A model generated the notes under the pieces. That model did not search any database, had not been told where the DNA came from, and worked only from the letters and a program-made list of their open reading frames with translations. This document shows positions 35,264-43,035 of a DNA stretch of 64,000 nt, piece by piece (position 1 is the first letter of the stretch; each line of letters starts with the position of its first letter). The position numbers and the translations under genes are program-made. This DNA comes from JADKAV01 sp963769435 (GTDB lineage: Bacteria; Actinomycetota; Actinomycetes; S36-B12; UBA10799), in assembly GCA_963769435.1 (NCBI GenBank), contig CAVYLN010000002.1, positions 806,001-870,000 on the forward strand, written 5' to 3'.

Positions 35264-36580
35264 TCAGTATCGGGCGCCGGCTCGCAGCCAGCGGCCCAGC
35301 AGGGCGGCCCCGAATCCGGTGCCCCCGATCGTCCGCACCCCCGCCGCGGCGGTGGCCCGCGCCGGGCCCGCAATGTCGAGGTGGGCCCATGGCACGTCTC
35401 CGGCGAAGGGCTGCAGGAACAGTGCCGCGGTGATGGCCCCGGCGCCGGGGTTCGCGCCCAGGGGGATGTGGCACTGGTCGGCGACCTCAGAGGCCAGGGC
35501 CGGTCGGTAAGCCTGCTCGAGTGGCATCTGCCACAGTTGCTCGCCGGTCGCGGTCCCGGCATTCACCAGACTCCGCTCCAGGCGGGATCTGGTCGCGAAC
35601 ACCGCTCCCATCTCTCGCGACAGCGCCATCGTGGCGGCGCCGGTCAGCGTGGCCACGTCGACCATCACATCCGGCCGGAGGTTCATCCTGGCGTAGGCCA
35701 GCAGGTCGGCCAGTACGAGTCGACCCTCAGCATCGGTGTTGCGGACCTCCGTGGTCCGGCCATCGACATGAGTGATGACGTCGCCGGGACGATAGGACGC
35801 AGCACCCACCGCATTCTCCGCGAGCCCGATCAGAACCGTGAGATCACAGGTATCGGGTGCCAGTCGGATGGCGGACAGGACCGCCGCCGCTCCCGCCATG
35901 TCGGTCTTCATGAGCATCATGGCGTCTCGGGGTTTGATCGAAAGGCCACCTGAGTCGAACGTGATCCCCTTGCCAACCAGGACGACCCGGTGCCCGGGAC
36001 CCGGTCGACGTATGACCACCACCCGTGGCGGGCTGGCCGAACCGGCCGCCACCGCGAGCACCCCGCCGAACCCGCCCCGCCTGAGTTGCGGCACACCGAG
36101 TACCTCGATGTCGGCGCCAGCGGACCGCGCCACCGCACGCGCCTGCTGCACCATCCACTGCGGATTCTTGGTGTTCGAGGGGGTGTTGACCAGATCGCGG
36201 GCGAACGCTGTCGCGTCCGTGAAGGCCATGATCTCGTCGACGTCCGCATCGGCCGCCACGAGTAGTCGCTTCTGTTCTGCATCTCGAGCGGGGAACAGAT
36301 AGCCACCCAACCGCCAGCCCCGGATGAACTCACGCAACTGCTCGACCGTCGGCTCGGTGCGAAAACTCACCGTTCCGGGGGGCACCGCCCGTACCACCTC
36401 GGCGCCGAACGCGGCCCAATCCGCCGGTGCGTCCGCGATCGCCAGCCAATGCTCAGCACCGTCGGCCTGTAGGAGGACCTGGGAGCCGGACGGACGCAGA
36501 GACTCGGGCATCTCAAACCGGTCACGGTCCAGCAGCAGGATCTGCCCGTCCGGTGTGCCACCGCCACGCTGAACATCCAT
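35264..36580 (-). CDS. pepA: Leucyl aminopeptidase (M17 family)
   Basis: A 438-residue cytosolic metallo-aminopeptidase releasing N-terminal residues from peptides. The C-terminal catalytic domain has VGKGITFDSGGLSIKP (metal-binding Lys/Asp), MKTDMAGAAAV, the family signature NTDAEGRLVLADLLAY (metal Asp/Glu, catalytic Arg), VDVATLTGAA and the late AHLDIAGPA. The N-terminal domain is shorter and more divergent than in E. coli PepA (503 residues), giving a compact form. ATG 36580. It may process peptides brought in by the transporter at 51.5-57.3 kb, though the two loci are not linked. Confidence 0.92.
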   Translation of the reverse strand: MDVQRGGGTPDGQILLLDRDRFEMPESLRPSGSQVLLQADGAEHWLAIADAPADWAAFGAEVVRAVPPGTVSFRTEPTVEQLREFIRGWRLGGYLFPARDAEQKRLLVAADADVDEIMAFTDATAFARDLVNTPSNTKNPQWMVQQARAVARSAGADIEVLGVPQLRRGGFGGVLAVAAGSASPPRVVVIRRPGPGHRVVLVGKGITFDSGGLSIKPRDAMMLMKTDMAGAAAVLSAIRLAPDTCDLTVLIGLAENAVGAASYRPGDVITHVDGRTTEVRNTDAEGRLVLADLLAYARMNLRPDVMVDVATLTGAATMALSREMGAVFATRSRLERSLVNAGTATGEQLWQMPLEQAYRPALASEVADQCHIPLGANPGAGAITAALFLQPFAGDVPWAHLDIAGPARATAAAGVRTIGGTGFGAALLGRWLRAGARY

Positions 36581-36679
36581 TCACCCACCGTATGCGAGGG
36601 GCCCGGGACAGCGTGTCAGGCAGGGCACCCGCTGGCGGCCCGCACCGGGCGGGTCGGCACGCGTGCGTCGGGCAGCAGA

Positions 36680-36709
36680 GAAGCGGGTCCCGGATCCGGA
36701 ACCCGCTTC
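36680..36709. terminator. 30-bp near-perfect palindrome downstream of DUF3117 gene
   Basis: GAAGCGGGT (36680-36688) and ACCCGCTTC (36701-36709) surround CCGGATCCGG. The whole 30 bp is self-complementary except for one mismatched pair. It lies 14 nt after the DUF3117 stop and would form a very stable hairpin, so a terminator for the 36.7-37.5 kb minus-strand genes is likely. Confidence 0.7.
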
Positions 36710-36723
36710 AATACCCGCCAGAA

Positions 36724-36888
36724 CTACTCGATGCTCTGAAGAAGTCCGCCCAGTTCGGCAGCTTCGTCACGGGAGATCTCCACGACGAGGCGGCCACCAC
36801 CCTCGAGGGGGACCCGCATGACATAACCGCGGCCCTCCTTGGTGACCTCCATCGGGCCATCACCCGTGCGCGGCTTCATGGCCGCCAT
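36724..36888 (-). CDS. DUF3117 protein, 54 residues
   Basis: A very short gene, read directly from the minus strand. It starts MAAMKPRTGDGPMEVTKEGR and ends DEAAELGGLLQSIE, with the conserved core VMRVPLEGGGRLVVEIS. This matches DUF3117 (Rv1211), a small protein found in nearly all actinobacteria; I know of no assigned function. ATG 36888 has a purine-rich AAGGGGA six bases upstream. It is followed by the hairpin at 36680-36709. Confidence 0.93.
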   Translation of the reverse strand: MAAMKPRTGDGPMEVTKEGRGYVMRVPLEGGGRLVVEISRDEAAELGGLLQSIE

Positions 36889-37034
36889 ATCGGTCCCCTT
36901 CCGTCGATGAAACTGTCATTGCCGCGCGTCCCGCCACCGCAGGTCCCGCATTCACGCTTTTGCCCAGTCTAGCCCGCCGAGCACCCCTTCGTGTGCCGCG
37001 TTGCGGCAACTGTCCCTCCAGGCGGGCCCGGAGT

Positions 37035-37207
37035 TCATCCCCATACCGCGAACCGCGCGAATCGCCGCAGTGAGGGAGCCCACCCCCCGCCTCGGCGCGC
37101 ACCTGGTGCCCAGCATCCACTCGTGCCGGCCGTCCCAGTCCGTCATCGCCGGCGAACACAGTCTCTGGGTCGACGGGGACATCGACGGGCAACTGCAGGG
37201 TCTTGAG
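37035..37207 (-). pseudogene. Possible decayed SRPBCC (polyketide cyclase-like) gene
   Basis: The 320-nt gap between the DUF3117 and DivIVA-like genes holds scattered pieces of what looks like an SRPBCC protein in three frames: LKTLQLPVDVPVDPETVFAG, then TDWDGRHEWMLGTR, then SLRRFARFAV before a stop at 37035. These resemble the start, the DWxxxxEWM motif and the C-terminal helix of the family, but about 80 residues between are missing. An intact 76-codon frame (36952-37182) covers the middle part and could be translated. I favour a remnant; the identification is tentative. Confidence 0.4.
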
Positions 37208-37208
37208 A

Positions 37209-37535
37209 TCAGGCGTCGTCGGACCGTTCGTCAACAGGCGCGAAAGGTGGGGACGGCATGGCAACCGGGTCGGAAGGCAGGGCCGGTGTCCCGCCCTCCA
37301 GCTCGGCGATCCGCGCGCGAAGTACGGACAGGGCGGCATCCACCTCGTCCATCCGATAGCCGCGCAATGCCACCGGGAACCTCAGCAGATCCACATCGGC
37401 GGCGGTGGGCCGCGGCGGCAGTGAGACCTGGAAGCGATCGCGGGTGGGCTGCGGCACGACAGGCAGACGGCCGGCGAGGATCAACGCGAAGGCCACCACC
37501 AGCGCGGCCGCCAGGACCAGGAAGACCCAGGACAT
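37209..37535 (-). CDS. DivIVA-repeat membrane protein
   Basis: A 108-residue protein with one N-terminal span (MSWVFLVLAAALVVAFALIL), then a single DivIVA-like repeat: LRFPVALRGYRMDEVDAALS with RARIAELEGG behind it. DivIVA repeats bind curved membrane and act in polar growth or division. This short form resembles the Rv1209-type gene in the same neighbourhood. ATG 37535 has AAAGGAG six bases upstream. It is divergent from the folP2-like gene (64-nt gap). Confidence 0.8.
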   Translation of the reverse strand: MSWVFLVLAAALVVAFALILAGRLPVVPQPTRDRFQVSLPPRPTAADVDLLRFPVALRGYRMDEVDAALSVLRARIAELEGGTPALPSDPVAMPSPPFAPVDERSDDA

Positions 37536-37568
37536 CCGGTGCTCCTTTCGCAAGATCGGGCAATACCT

Positions 37569-37579
37569 GACAGTCTGTC
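37569..37579. promoter_or_regulatory. GACAG-N-CTGTC inverted repeat before the folP2-like gene
   Basis: GACAGTCTGTC at 37569-37579 lies 8 nt before the AGGAGG (37587-37592) of the gene at 37600, in the gap shared with the divergent DivIVA-like gene. It shares its arms with the element at 34613-34625. It is a possible operator; evidence is weak. Confidence 0.3.
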
Positions 37580-37599
37580 ACTTCACAGGAGGATCACCA

Positions 37600-38460
37600 G
37601 TGCTGACGTTCGGCTCCCACACCTTCACCGACGACCAGATGCTCGTCATGGCGATCATCAATCGGACCCCCGACTCGTTCTACGACAAGGGCGCCAACTA
37701 CGCCCGTGATGCCGCGCTGGACCGCGTGGACCAGGTTGTGGAACAGGGTGCGCACATCGTCGATGTGGGCGGGGTGAAGGCCGGGCCCGGACAGCAGGTC
37801 GACCCCGACGAGGAGAAGCGCCGCGTCGTGTCGTTCGTGACCGAGGTCGTGGCACGTCATCCGCGCACGGTGGTGTCGGTGGACACCTGGCGATCGGATG
37901 TCGGTAGAGCGGTGTGCGCGGAGGGGGCCACACTTCTCAACGACGCGTGGGGAGGTCATGACCCCGACCTGGCGCAAGTGGCCGCCACCTTCGGGGTGGG
38001 ACTGGTGTGCACACACGCAGGCGGGCTCACACCACGCACCCGGCCCCACCGGGTCGCGTACCCCGATGTGATGGCAGCCGTCCTCGAGGACGTCGTCGGT
38101 CAGGCACGTCGGGCGGTCTCACTCGGGGTCGACCGCAACAGCATCCTCATCGATCCCGGCCACGACTTCGGCAAGAACACCCGCCATTCGCTGGAATGCA
38201 CACGTCGACTGCCCGAGATGGTCGACACCGGTTGGCCGGTACTGGTCTCGTTGAGCAACAAGGACTTCATCGGCGAGACCCTCGACCGCGGCGTGGGCGA
38301 TCGACTGACCGGGACGCTGGCCACGACCGCGGTCTCCGCCTGGCTTGGCGCACGTGTCTACCGCGTGCATGAGGTCCGGGAGACGATCGAGGTCCTGCAC
38401 ATGGTGCAGGCCATCGCGGGAACCCGGCAACCGGCGCTGAACCGCCGCGGCCTGGCCTGA
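37600..38460 (+). CDS. FolP2-type dihydropteroate synthase homologue
   Basis: A 286-residue TIM-barrel protein of the DHPS family. It keeps VMAIINRTPDSFYDKG (family start MGIxNxTPDSF), the Asp/Asn ATLLNDAWGG, and SVDTWRSD. The substrate loop that reads GGESTRPG in true DHPS is VDVGGVKAGPGQQVD here. This is the FolP2 form, whose mycobacterial member does not make dihydropteroate. So a role other than folate synthesis is likely, and it should not be read as sulfonamide target or resistance. GTG 37600 follows AGGAGG. Order with LOG matches Rv1207-Rv1205. Confidence 0.88.
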   Translation: MLTFGSHTFTDDQMLVMAIINRTPDSFYDKGANYARDAALDRVDQVVEQGAHIVDVGGVKAGPGQQVDPDEEKRRVVSFVTEVVARHPRTVVSVDTWRSDVGRAVCAEGATLLNDAWGGHDPDLAQVAATFGVGLVCTHAGGLTPRTRPHRVAYPDVMAAVLEDVVGQARRAVSLGVDRNSILIDPGHDFGKNTRHSLECTRRLPEMVDTGWPVLVSLSNKDFIGETLDRGVGDRLTGTLATTAVSAWLGARVYRVHEVRETIEVLHMVQAIAGTRQPALNRRGLA

Positions 38461-38476
38461 GGCGCAATCCCGTCGG

Positions 38477-39229
38477 CTATCCGCGATCGACGCGGCGGAT
38501 GACCCGGATCACCTCGTCGGGGTCGTCCGTGACATAGAGCAGCTCGTGGTCCCTGGTCCCGATCTTCTCCTCGGCTGCCAGTGTCCGGGTGATCCAGTCG
38601 ACGAGCCCCGCCCAGTACTGGGTTCCGACCAGGACGATCGGGAAGGATGTGACCTTCTGGGTCTGGACAAGTGTCAGGGCTTCGAAGAGTTCGTCGAGGG
38701 TGCCGAAGCCACCCGGGAACACCACGAAACCATGGCTGTACTTGACGAAGCAGGTCTTACGCGCGAAGAAGTACCGGAAGTTGACGCCGATCTCGACCCA
38801 ATCGTTGATGCCCTGCTCGAAGGGCAGTTCGATGCCCAGTCCGACACTGGTCCCACCGGCCTCGAAGGCACCTTTGTTCGCAGCCTCCATGATCCCCGGC
38901 CCACCGCCGGTGATCACCGCATAGCCGGCTCCCACGAGGCGCGCACCCACGTCCTCGGCGGCCGCGTACTCGGGATGGTCGCGCGGGGTCCGCGCGCTGC
39001 CGAACACCGAGATGGCCGGCCCGACGTTGGCCATCGCGCCGAACCCCTCGACGAATTCGGCCTGGATGCGCAAGACCCGCCACGGGTCGGTGTGGACCCA
39101 GTCGCCTGCGGCACGGCTGTCGAGCAGTCGCTGATCGGTCGTGGAGCCTCTCGCTTGCCGACCTCGCAGGACCACGGGCCCCTTGCGCCGCTTCGGGGCC
39201 GGCGGTGGGGTTTCGGAATCACCATTCAT
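38477..39229 (-). CDS. LOG family protein (TIGR00730-like)
   Basis: A 250-residue Rossmann-fold protein with the LOG signatures GGGPGIMEAANKGA and PGGFGTLDELFEAL. LOG enzymes hydrolyse N6-modified AMP to release free base (cytokinin activation) and may recycle tRNA-derived nucleotides. Older annotations as lysine decarboxylase are wrong for this family. ATG 39229 lies within the end of the GH25 gene (11-nt overlap), so the order dapE-GH25-LOG is one overlapping operon. The N-terminal 60 residues are a Pro/Arg-rich extension. Confidence 0.9.
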   Translation of the reverse strand: MNGDSETPPPAPKRRKGPVVLRGRQARGSTTDQRLLDSRAAGDWVHTDPWRVLRIQAEFVEGFGAMANVGPAISVFGSARTPRDHPEYAAAEDVGARLVGAGYAVITGGGPGIMEAANKGAFEAGGTSVGLGIELPFEQGINDWVEIGVNFRYFFARKTCFVKYSHGFVVFPGGFGTLDELFEALTLVQTQKVTSFPIVLVGTQYWAGLVDWITRTLAAEEKIGTRDHELLYVTDDPDEVIRVIRRVDRG

Positions 39230-40238
39230 GTTGCCACCGTAGGACCAGTGGACGACCACGCGGCGAACCCGCCATGACCTGCCGACGAACGGGTGACGCC
39301 CGGGCGCTTCGGGGCCTGCACCGTGGGCCGGCGATCAGTCCGAGAGCGACGGGCTGGGGGCCGGCGTCCGATGGCGACGGGTCGGGGTCCGGCTCCGAGA
39401 GCTCGATGTCGTAGCGCTTCGCTGCATTCGGGCCGAGCCCGGCTTCGGCCAGTAACTCCTCAGCCGTACCCCGATAGACGTTGAGGTCCAGGACCCGGGA
39501 ACCCGAACCGGGCAGCCTGCCGGAATCCGTGAACTGCCAGATCCGTGCGTGGTCCGCGGGCCACCTCCGGATCTGCAGCGGGCGGTCCTTCAGGTACAGC
39601 CCCCAGTTCGCGTGCCACAGCGGGTAACTGTGCAGTTTCGGATGCGGGAGCAGTCGACGTTCCATGTATCGGGTGTAGGAGTAGAACCAGGGCGTGCGTC
39701 CTGTCCGTTTGGCCACCACCCGCAGCCAGGTCAGGGTCCAGCGGGTCAGCTTCCGCTTGCCGAGCGACGTCGCCTCGGTCTCGAGATCCAGCGCCAGGGG
39801 AAGGTGTCCGGCCGGGAGCCTGCCCACACGCCTGGCCGCCTTGCGTGCCTGCCGCTTGGCGTCCGCGACCACCTTGCCCTTCCGGCTGGTCGGGGTCGCG
39901 TAGTAGTAGGCACCCACCAGCAGACCGGCGCGGCGCGCGGCGACCTTGTCGCGTGAGTACCAGTAACCCGCCTCCGCATGCGCTGATCGGGAAGTGTCTC
40001 CCGACTTGATGATCGCGAACCGCACCCCGCGTTTCTGCAGTTTGCCGAAGTCCAGGACGCCCGGACCGATGTGCTGCCACCTCGAGACATCGACGCCGCG
40101 GATACCCGTCAGTCCCTGGTGTGCCCACGACGTGGCCTTGGGCTTGGGCTTGTACACCCCGGATGCCTGTTGCACGCCCACGACCGCGAGCGAGCCGCAC
40201 ATCGCCACCGCGCCCACTCCGGCGATCGCCCGCCTCAT
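39219..40238 (-). CDS. Secreted GH25-family muramidase (lysozyme)
   Basis: A 339-residue exported enzyme. The signal peptide is MRRAIAGVGAVAMCGSLAVV, then a catalytic GH25 barrel with IRGVDVSRWQH (catalytic-type Asp), FAIIKSGDT, GAYYYATP, LPLALDLETEA (Asp/Glu pair) and ARIWQFTDSGRLPGSG near its end. It cleaves the MurNAc-GlcNAc bond of peptidoglycan. The last ~70 residues are Pro/Arg-rich and run over the LOG start, so the 3' end could reflect an undetected indel. ATG 40238 overlaps the dapE stop (ATGA), linking a cell-wall hydrolase to diaminopimelate synthesis. Confidence 0.86.
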   Translation of the reverse strand: MRRAIAGVGAVAMCGSLAVVGVQQASGVYKPKPKATSWAHQGLTGIRGVDVSRWQHIGPGVLDFGKLQKRGVRFAIIKSGDTSRSAHAEAGYWYSRDKVAARRAGLLVGAYYYATPTSRKGKVVADAKRQARKAARRVGRLPAGHLPLALDLETEATSLGKRKLTRWTLTWLRVVAKRTGRTPWFYSYTRYMERRLLPHPKLHSYPLWHANWGLYLKDRPLQIRRWPADHARIWQFTDSGRLPGSGSRVLDLNVYRGTAEELLAEAGLGPNAAKRYDIELSEPDPDPSPSDAGPQPVALGLIAGPRCRPRSARASPVRRQVMAGSPRGRPLVLRWQHEW

Positions 40239-41287
40239 CGCAACCACTCCAGCATCTGTGCCTCACACCGATGCAGGTGTTCGACGGGAACGTACTCGCC
40301 GCGTGTGTGGGCCAGGGAGGGATCTCCGGGACCGAAGTTCACCGCTGGGATGCCCAATGCCGAGAACCGCGAGACGTCCGTCCACCCGAACTTCGGCCGG
40401 GGTTGCGCATCGGTGGCCGCGAGGAAGTCCGCCGCCGCGGGATGTGAAAGACCCGGCAACGCACCCGGGGCGTTGTCGACGACCTCCAGTGGATAGCCGG
40501 CGAAGACGTCGCTGATGTGTGCCAGCGCCTGCTCGGGGCTGCGGTCCGGGGCATAGCGGTAGTTCACCGTGACCACGCACGCGTCGGGGATGACATTCGT
40601 GGCCACGCCACCCTCGATGCCCACCGCGTTGAGGCCCTCTCGGTACTGAAGGCCGTCGATGACCGGGCTGCGTGGCTGGTAGTCGTTGAGCCGCATCAGG
40701 ATGTCGGCGGCGGCATGGATGGCATTGCGCCCCAGCCAGGACCGGGCGGAGTGCGATCGTTCACCGTCGGTACGGATGTGGGCCCGAAGTGTGCCCTGAC
40801 AGCCGGCCTCCACCCCGGCGTCGCTCGGCTCCATCAGGACCGCGAAGTCGGCCTCGAGCAGCTCCGGGTGGTCCTGTGCGAGACGTCGCAGCCCGTTCGC
40901 CTCGTCGTCGATCTCCTCACACTCGTAGAAGATGTACGTGACGTCACGGCTCGGTTCGGTCAACTCGTGGGCACAGCGCAGAGCGACGGCGACGCCGCCT
41001 TTCATGTCGTTGGCCCCGAGGCCGTAGACACGGTCCTGCTCGATGCGGTGGGGCAGGTTGTCGGCAGCGGGCACGGTGTCCAGGTGACCGCCCAGAACGA
41101 CACGTTGTCCCCGGCCCAGGTCGGTGCGGGCGACGACCGTGTTCGAGTACCGGTCGACCTGCAGGTGGGCACACCCTCGCAGGGCTGCTTCCACTGCGTC
41201 GGCGATCTGCTGTTCGGACCGCGACTCGCTGGGGATGTCGACCAGGGCGGCTGTCACGGCGACCACATCGGCGGAAAGGTCAAGCAT
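40235..41287 (-). CDS. dapE: Succinyl-diaminopimelate desuccinylase DapE
   Basis: A 350-residue M20 metalloenzyme that removes succinate from N-succinyl-LL-DAP. Metal-site motifs are VVLGGHLDTVPAADN (His/Asp), YGLGANDMKGGVAV (Asp), FYECEEIDDEANG (Glu), and a late His in LAHTRGEYV. Dimer-domain signatures such as GERSHSARSWLGRNA are present. ATG 41287. It faces dapD divergently, as Rv1202/Rv1201c do. It is the first gene of the dapE-GH25-LOG operon. Confidence 0.93.
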   Translation of the reverse strand: MLDLSADVVAVTAALVDIPSESRSEQQIADAVEAALRGCAHLQVDRYSNTVVARTDLGRGQRVVLGGHLDTVPAADNLPHRIEQDRVYGLGANDMKGGVAVALRCAHELTEPSRDVTYIFYECEEIDDEANGLRRLAQDHPELLEADFAVLMEPSDAGVEAGCQGTLRAHIRTDGERSHSARSWLGRNAIHAAADILMRLNDYQPRSPVIDGLQYREGLNAVGIEGGVATNVIPDACVVTVNYRYAPDRSPEQALAHISDVFAGYPLEVVDNAPGALPGLSHPAAADFLAATDAQPRPKFGWTDVSRFSALGIPAVNFGPGDPSLAHTRGEYVPVEHLHRCEAQMLEWLR

Positions 41288-41461
41288 CGAACCACAGTAG
41301 GCGCACCTTGTGGACGATCGTTCACGCACCCGCCATCTTGACCGGAATACGGCGGTTTGCCGGCCTCGGCGATGCGCAGCCCCGCGGGGTGCCCGTCCGG
41401 GCCGCGCCGCACCTGCGGGACAGCTGTCGTGCGGGACCTGCGGCAATGGCAGGCTGGGGCC

Positions 41462-42385
41462 ATGCTCATCGACTCCCCTGCCAGCGGCATCGGCCTGGCC
41501 ACCATCGCCGGTCAGACGGTCCTCGACGTCTGGTACCCGCAACCCGGACTGACCCCCCAACCTGTGGCGCCCGCCGACATCTCGACGGCCATCGACCACG
41601 ACCAGGTCCGTGGGGTCCGGGTGGAGACGGTGGTCACGGTGATCGAGGACCTGTCCCAGCCGCCCACCGACACCGCGGACGTGTACCTGCGTCTGCATCT
41701 GCTCTCGCACCGACTGGTGGCCCCCCGCACCGTCAATCTGGACGGAGTGTTCGGCTTGCTCCCGAACGTCGCGTGGACAACGGCAGGACCGGTCGCACTG
41801 GAGGACCTCGATGCCACACGGATGCGCGCCCGGTCGCACCGGCAGTACGTGACCGTGCTCAGTGCCGACAAGTTCCCCCGCATGGTCGACTACGTGGTGC
41901 CGTCCGGGGTGCGCATCGCGGATGCCGACCGGGTACGGCTGGGCGCTCACCTCGCGGAAGGGACGACCGTGATGCAGGAGGGTTTCTGCAACTTCAACGC
42001 CGGCACCCTCGGCGCTTCCATGGTCGAGGGGCGGATCTCCGCCGGCGTGATCGTGGGCGACGGTTCCGACATCGGTGGGGGCGCTTCCATCATGGGGACC
42101 TTGTCGGGTGGCGGCAGCGAGGTCATCACGATCGGCGAGGGGTGCCTGATCGGTGCCAACGCCGGTGTTGGAATATCGCTGGGCGACGGCTGCATCGTGG
42201 AAGCCGGCTGCTACGTCACGGCCGGTTCCAAGCTCACGACCCCCGATGGCCACGTCGTCAAGGCCCGTGATCTCTCAGGTGAGCCGGGGTGGCTGTTCCG
42301 CCGGAACTCGGTGTCGGGCGCGCTGGAGGCGGTCCGGCGCTCAGGCACGTGGGGCGAACTCAACGCCGACCTGCACAAGAACTAG
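41462..42385 (+). CDS. dapD: Tetrahydrodipicolinate N-succinyltransferase DapD
   Basis: A 307-residue left-handed beta-helix acyltransferase of the actinobacterial (mycobacterial) DapD type. It transfers succinyl from succinyl-CoA to tetrahydrodipicolinate. Hexapeptide repeats run over GAHLAEGTTVMQEGFCNFNA, EGRISAGVIVGDGSDIGGGA and IGEGCLIGANAGVGISLGDG, with family-specific PRTVNLDGVFGLLPN upstream. ATG 41462 gives the start MLIDSPASGIGLATI; longer frames upstream are low-complexity. The succinylase branch (DapD, DapC, DapE) is complete in this window. Confidence 0.94.
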   Translation: MLIDSPASGIGLATIAGQTVLDVWYPQPGLTPQPVAPADISTAIDHDQVRGVRVETVVTVIEDLSQPPTDTADVYLRLHLLSHRLVAPRTVNLDGVFGLLPNVAWTTAGPVALEDLDATRMRARSHRQYVTVLSADKFPRMVDYVVPSGVRIADADRVRLGAHLAEGTTVMQEGFCNFNAGTLGASMVEGRISAGVIVGDGSDIGGGASIMGTLSGGGSEVITIGEGCLIGANAGVGISLGDGCIVEAGCYVTAGSKLTTPDGHVVKARDLSGEPGWLFRRNSVSGALEAVRRSGTWGELNADLHKN

Positions 42386-42447
42386 CCGCCCGGGTGCCGC
42401 CCCGGACCGTGACGGGTGCAGGTCGTCCACAGCCCGACCAGGTGCGC

Positions 42448-43035
42448 TCACGAGAAGTACGCGCGGTACCTGCGTCGCATCACCGGCCTGAGCACAATGC
42501 GGACCGGTCCTGGCAGCACGTCGTAGACCTTCTGGTCCGCACTGTCGCCGCCGTCGGCGATCCAGGGGAAGACCAGCATCGCGTGCTTGCCCTTCTTGTT
42601 CGCGGCGTTGAACGGCTTCAGGTCGTCCTCGGTCACGTACTTGGCCAGCAGCGGCTCGGCCTCGGCCTCCTCGTGCGCACAGTGGGCTGCCAGCACCATA
42701 CGCAGCGTGTCCAGGTCGGCGATGGTGGAGTCAGGCAGCGCCCCGCCCCCGCGGAAATCCTCGTCGACGGTGGCCAGCGCGGCGTGCAGTTGTCCGTGTT
42801 CGGCAGCCATCGCCTCCACCGTGGCAAGTTCAGCAGGGTCCGTGGATCGCTGCTCGATCAACGGCCAGAGGAACTCGTCCTCCCCCTCGTGGTGCTGGTG
42901 GAGAACCTCGGAGAAGAACCACCAGTGCTTGCGGGCCGCGGCCACATCGTCGCTACGGACAAAGGCCTGCACACGATCGAGTTCACGCAGCAAGGCTCTG
43001 TGGAGCATGCCGTTCATCGCGAAGTCGACAGCCAT
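42448..43035 (-). CDS. Hemerythrin-like HHE-domain protein
   Basis: A 195-residue protein with a helical HHE domain: Met-rich start, HRALLRELDRV (first His), HHEGEDEFLWPLIE, AAEHGQLHAAL, and AAHCAHEEAEAEPLL. The His/Glu set fits a di-iron site that binds O2 or NO, or stores iron. The C-terminal 70 residues (VFPWIADG...) match the actinobacterial extension. ATG 43035 shares one base with the citrate synthase stop (TGATG), so expression is coupled to gltA. Confidence 0.88.
   Translation of the reverse strand: MAVDFAMNGMLHRALLRELDRVQAFVRSDDVAAARKHWWFFSEVLHQHHEGEDEFLWPLIEQRSTDPAELATVEAMAAEHGQLHAALATVDEDFRGGGALPDSTIADLDTLRMVLAAHCAHEEAEAEPLLAKYVTEDDLKPFNAANKKGKHAMLVFPWIADGGDSADQKVYDVLPGPVRIVLRPVMRRRYRAYFS

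Noticed and set aside
36952..37182. 3-methyladenine glycosylase (tagA), expected here from M. tuberculosis order
   Set aside because: None of the glycosylase motifs can be read in any frame of the 320-nt gap.
38477..39229. Lysine decarboxylase
   Set aside because: The PGGFGTLDE signature defines LOG phosphoribohydrolases; decarboxylase is an old mis-annotation.
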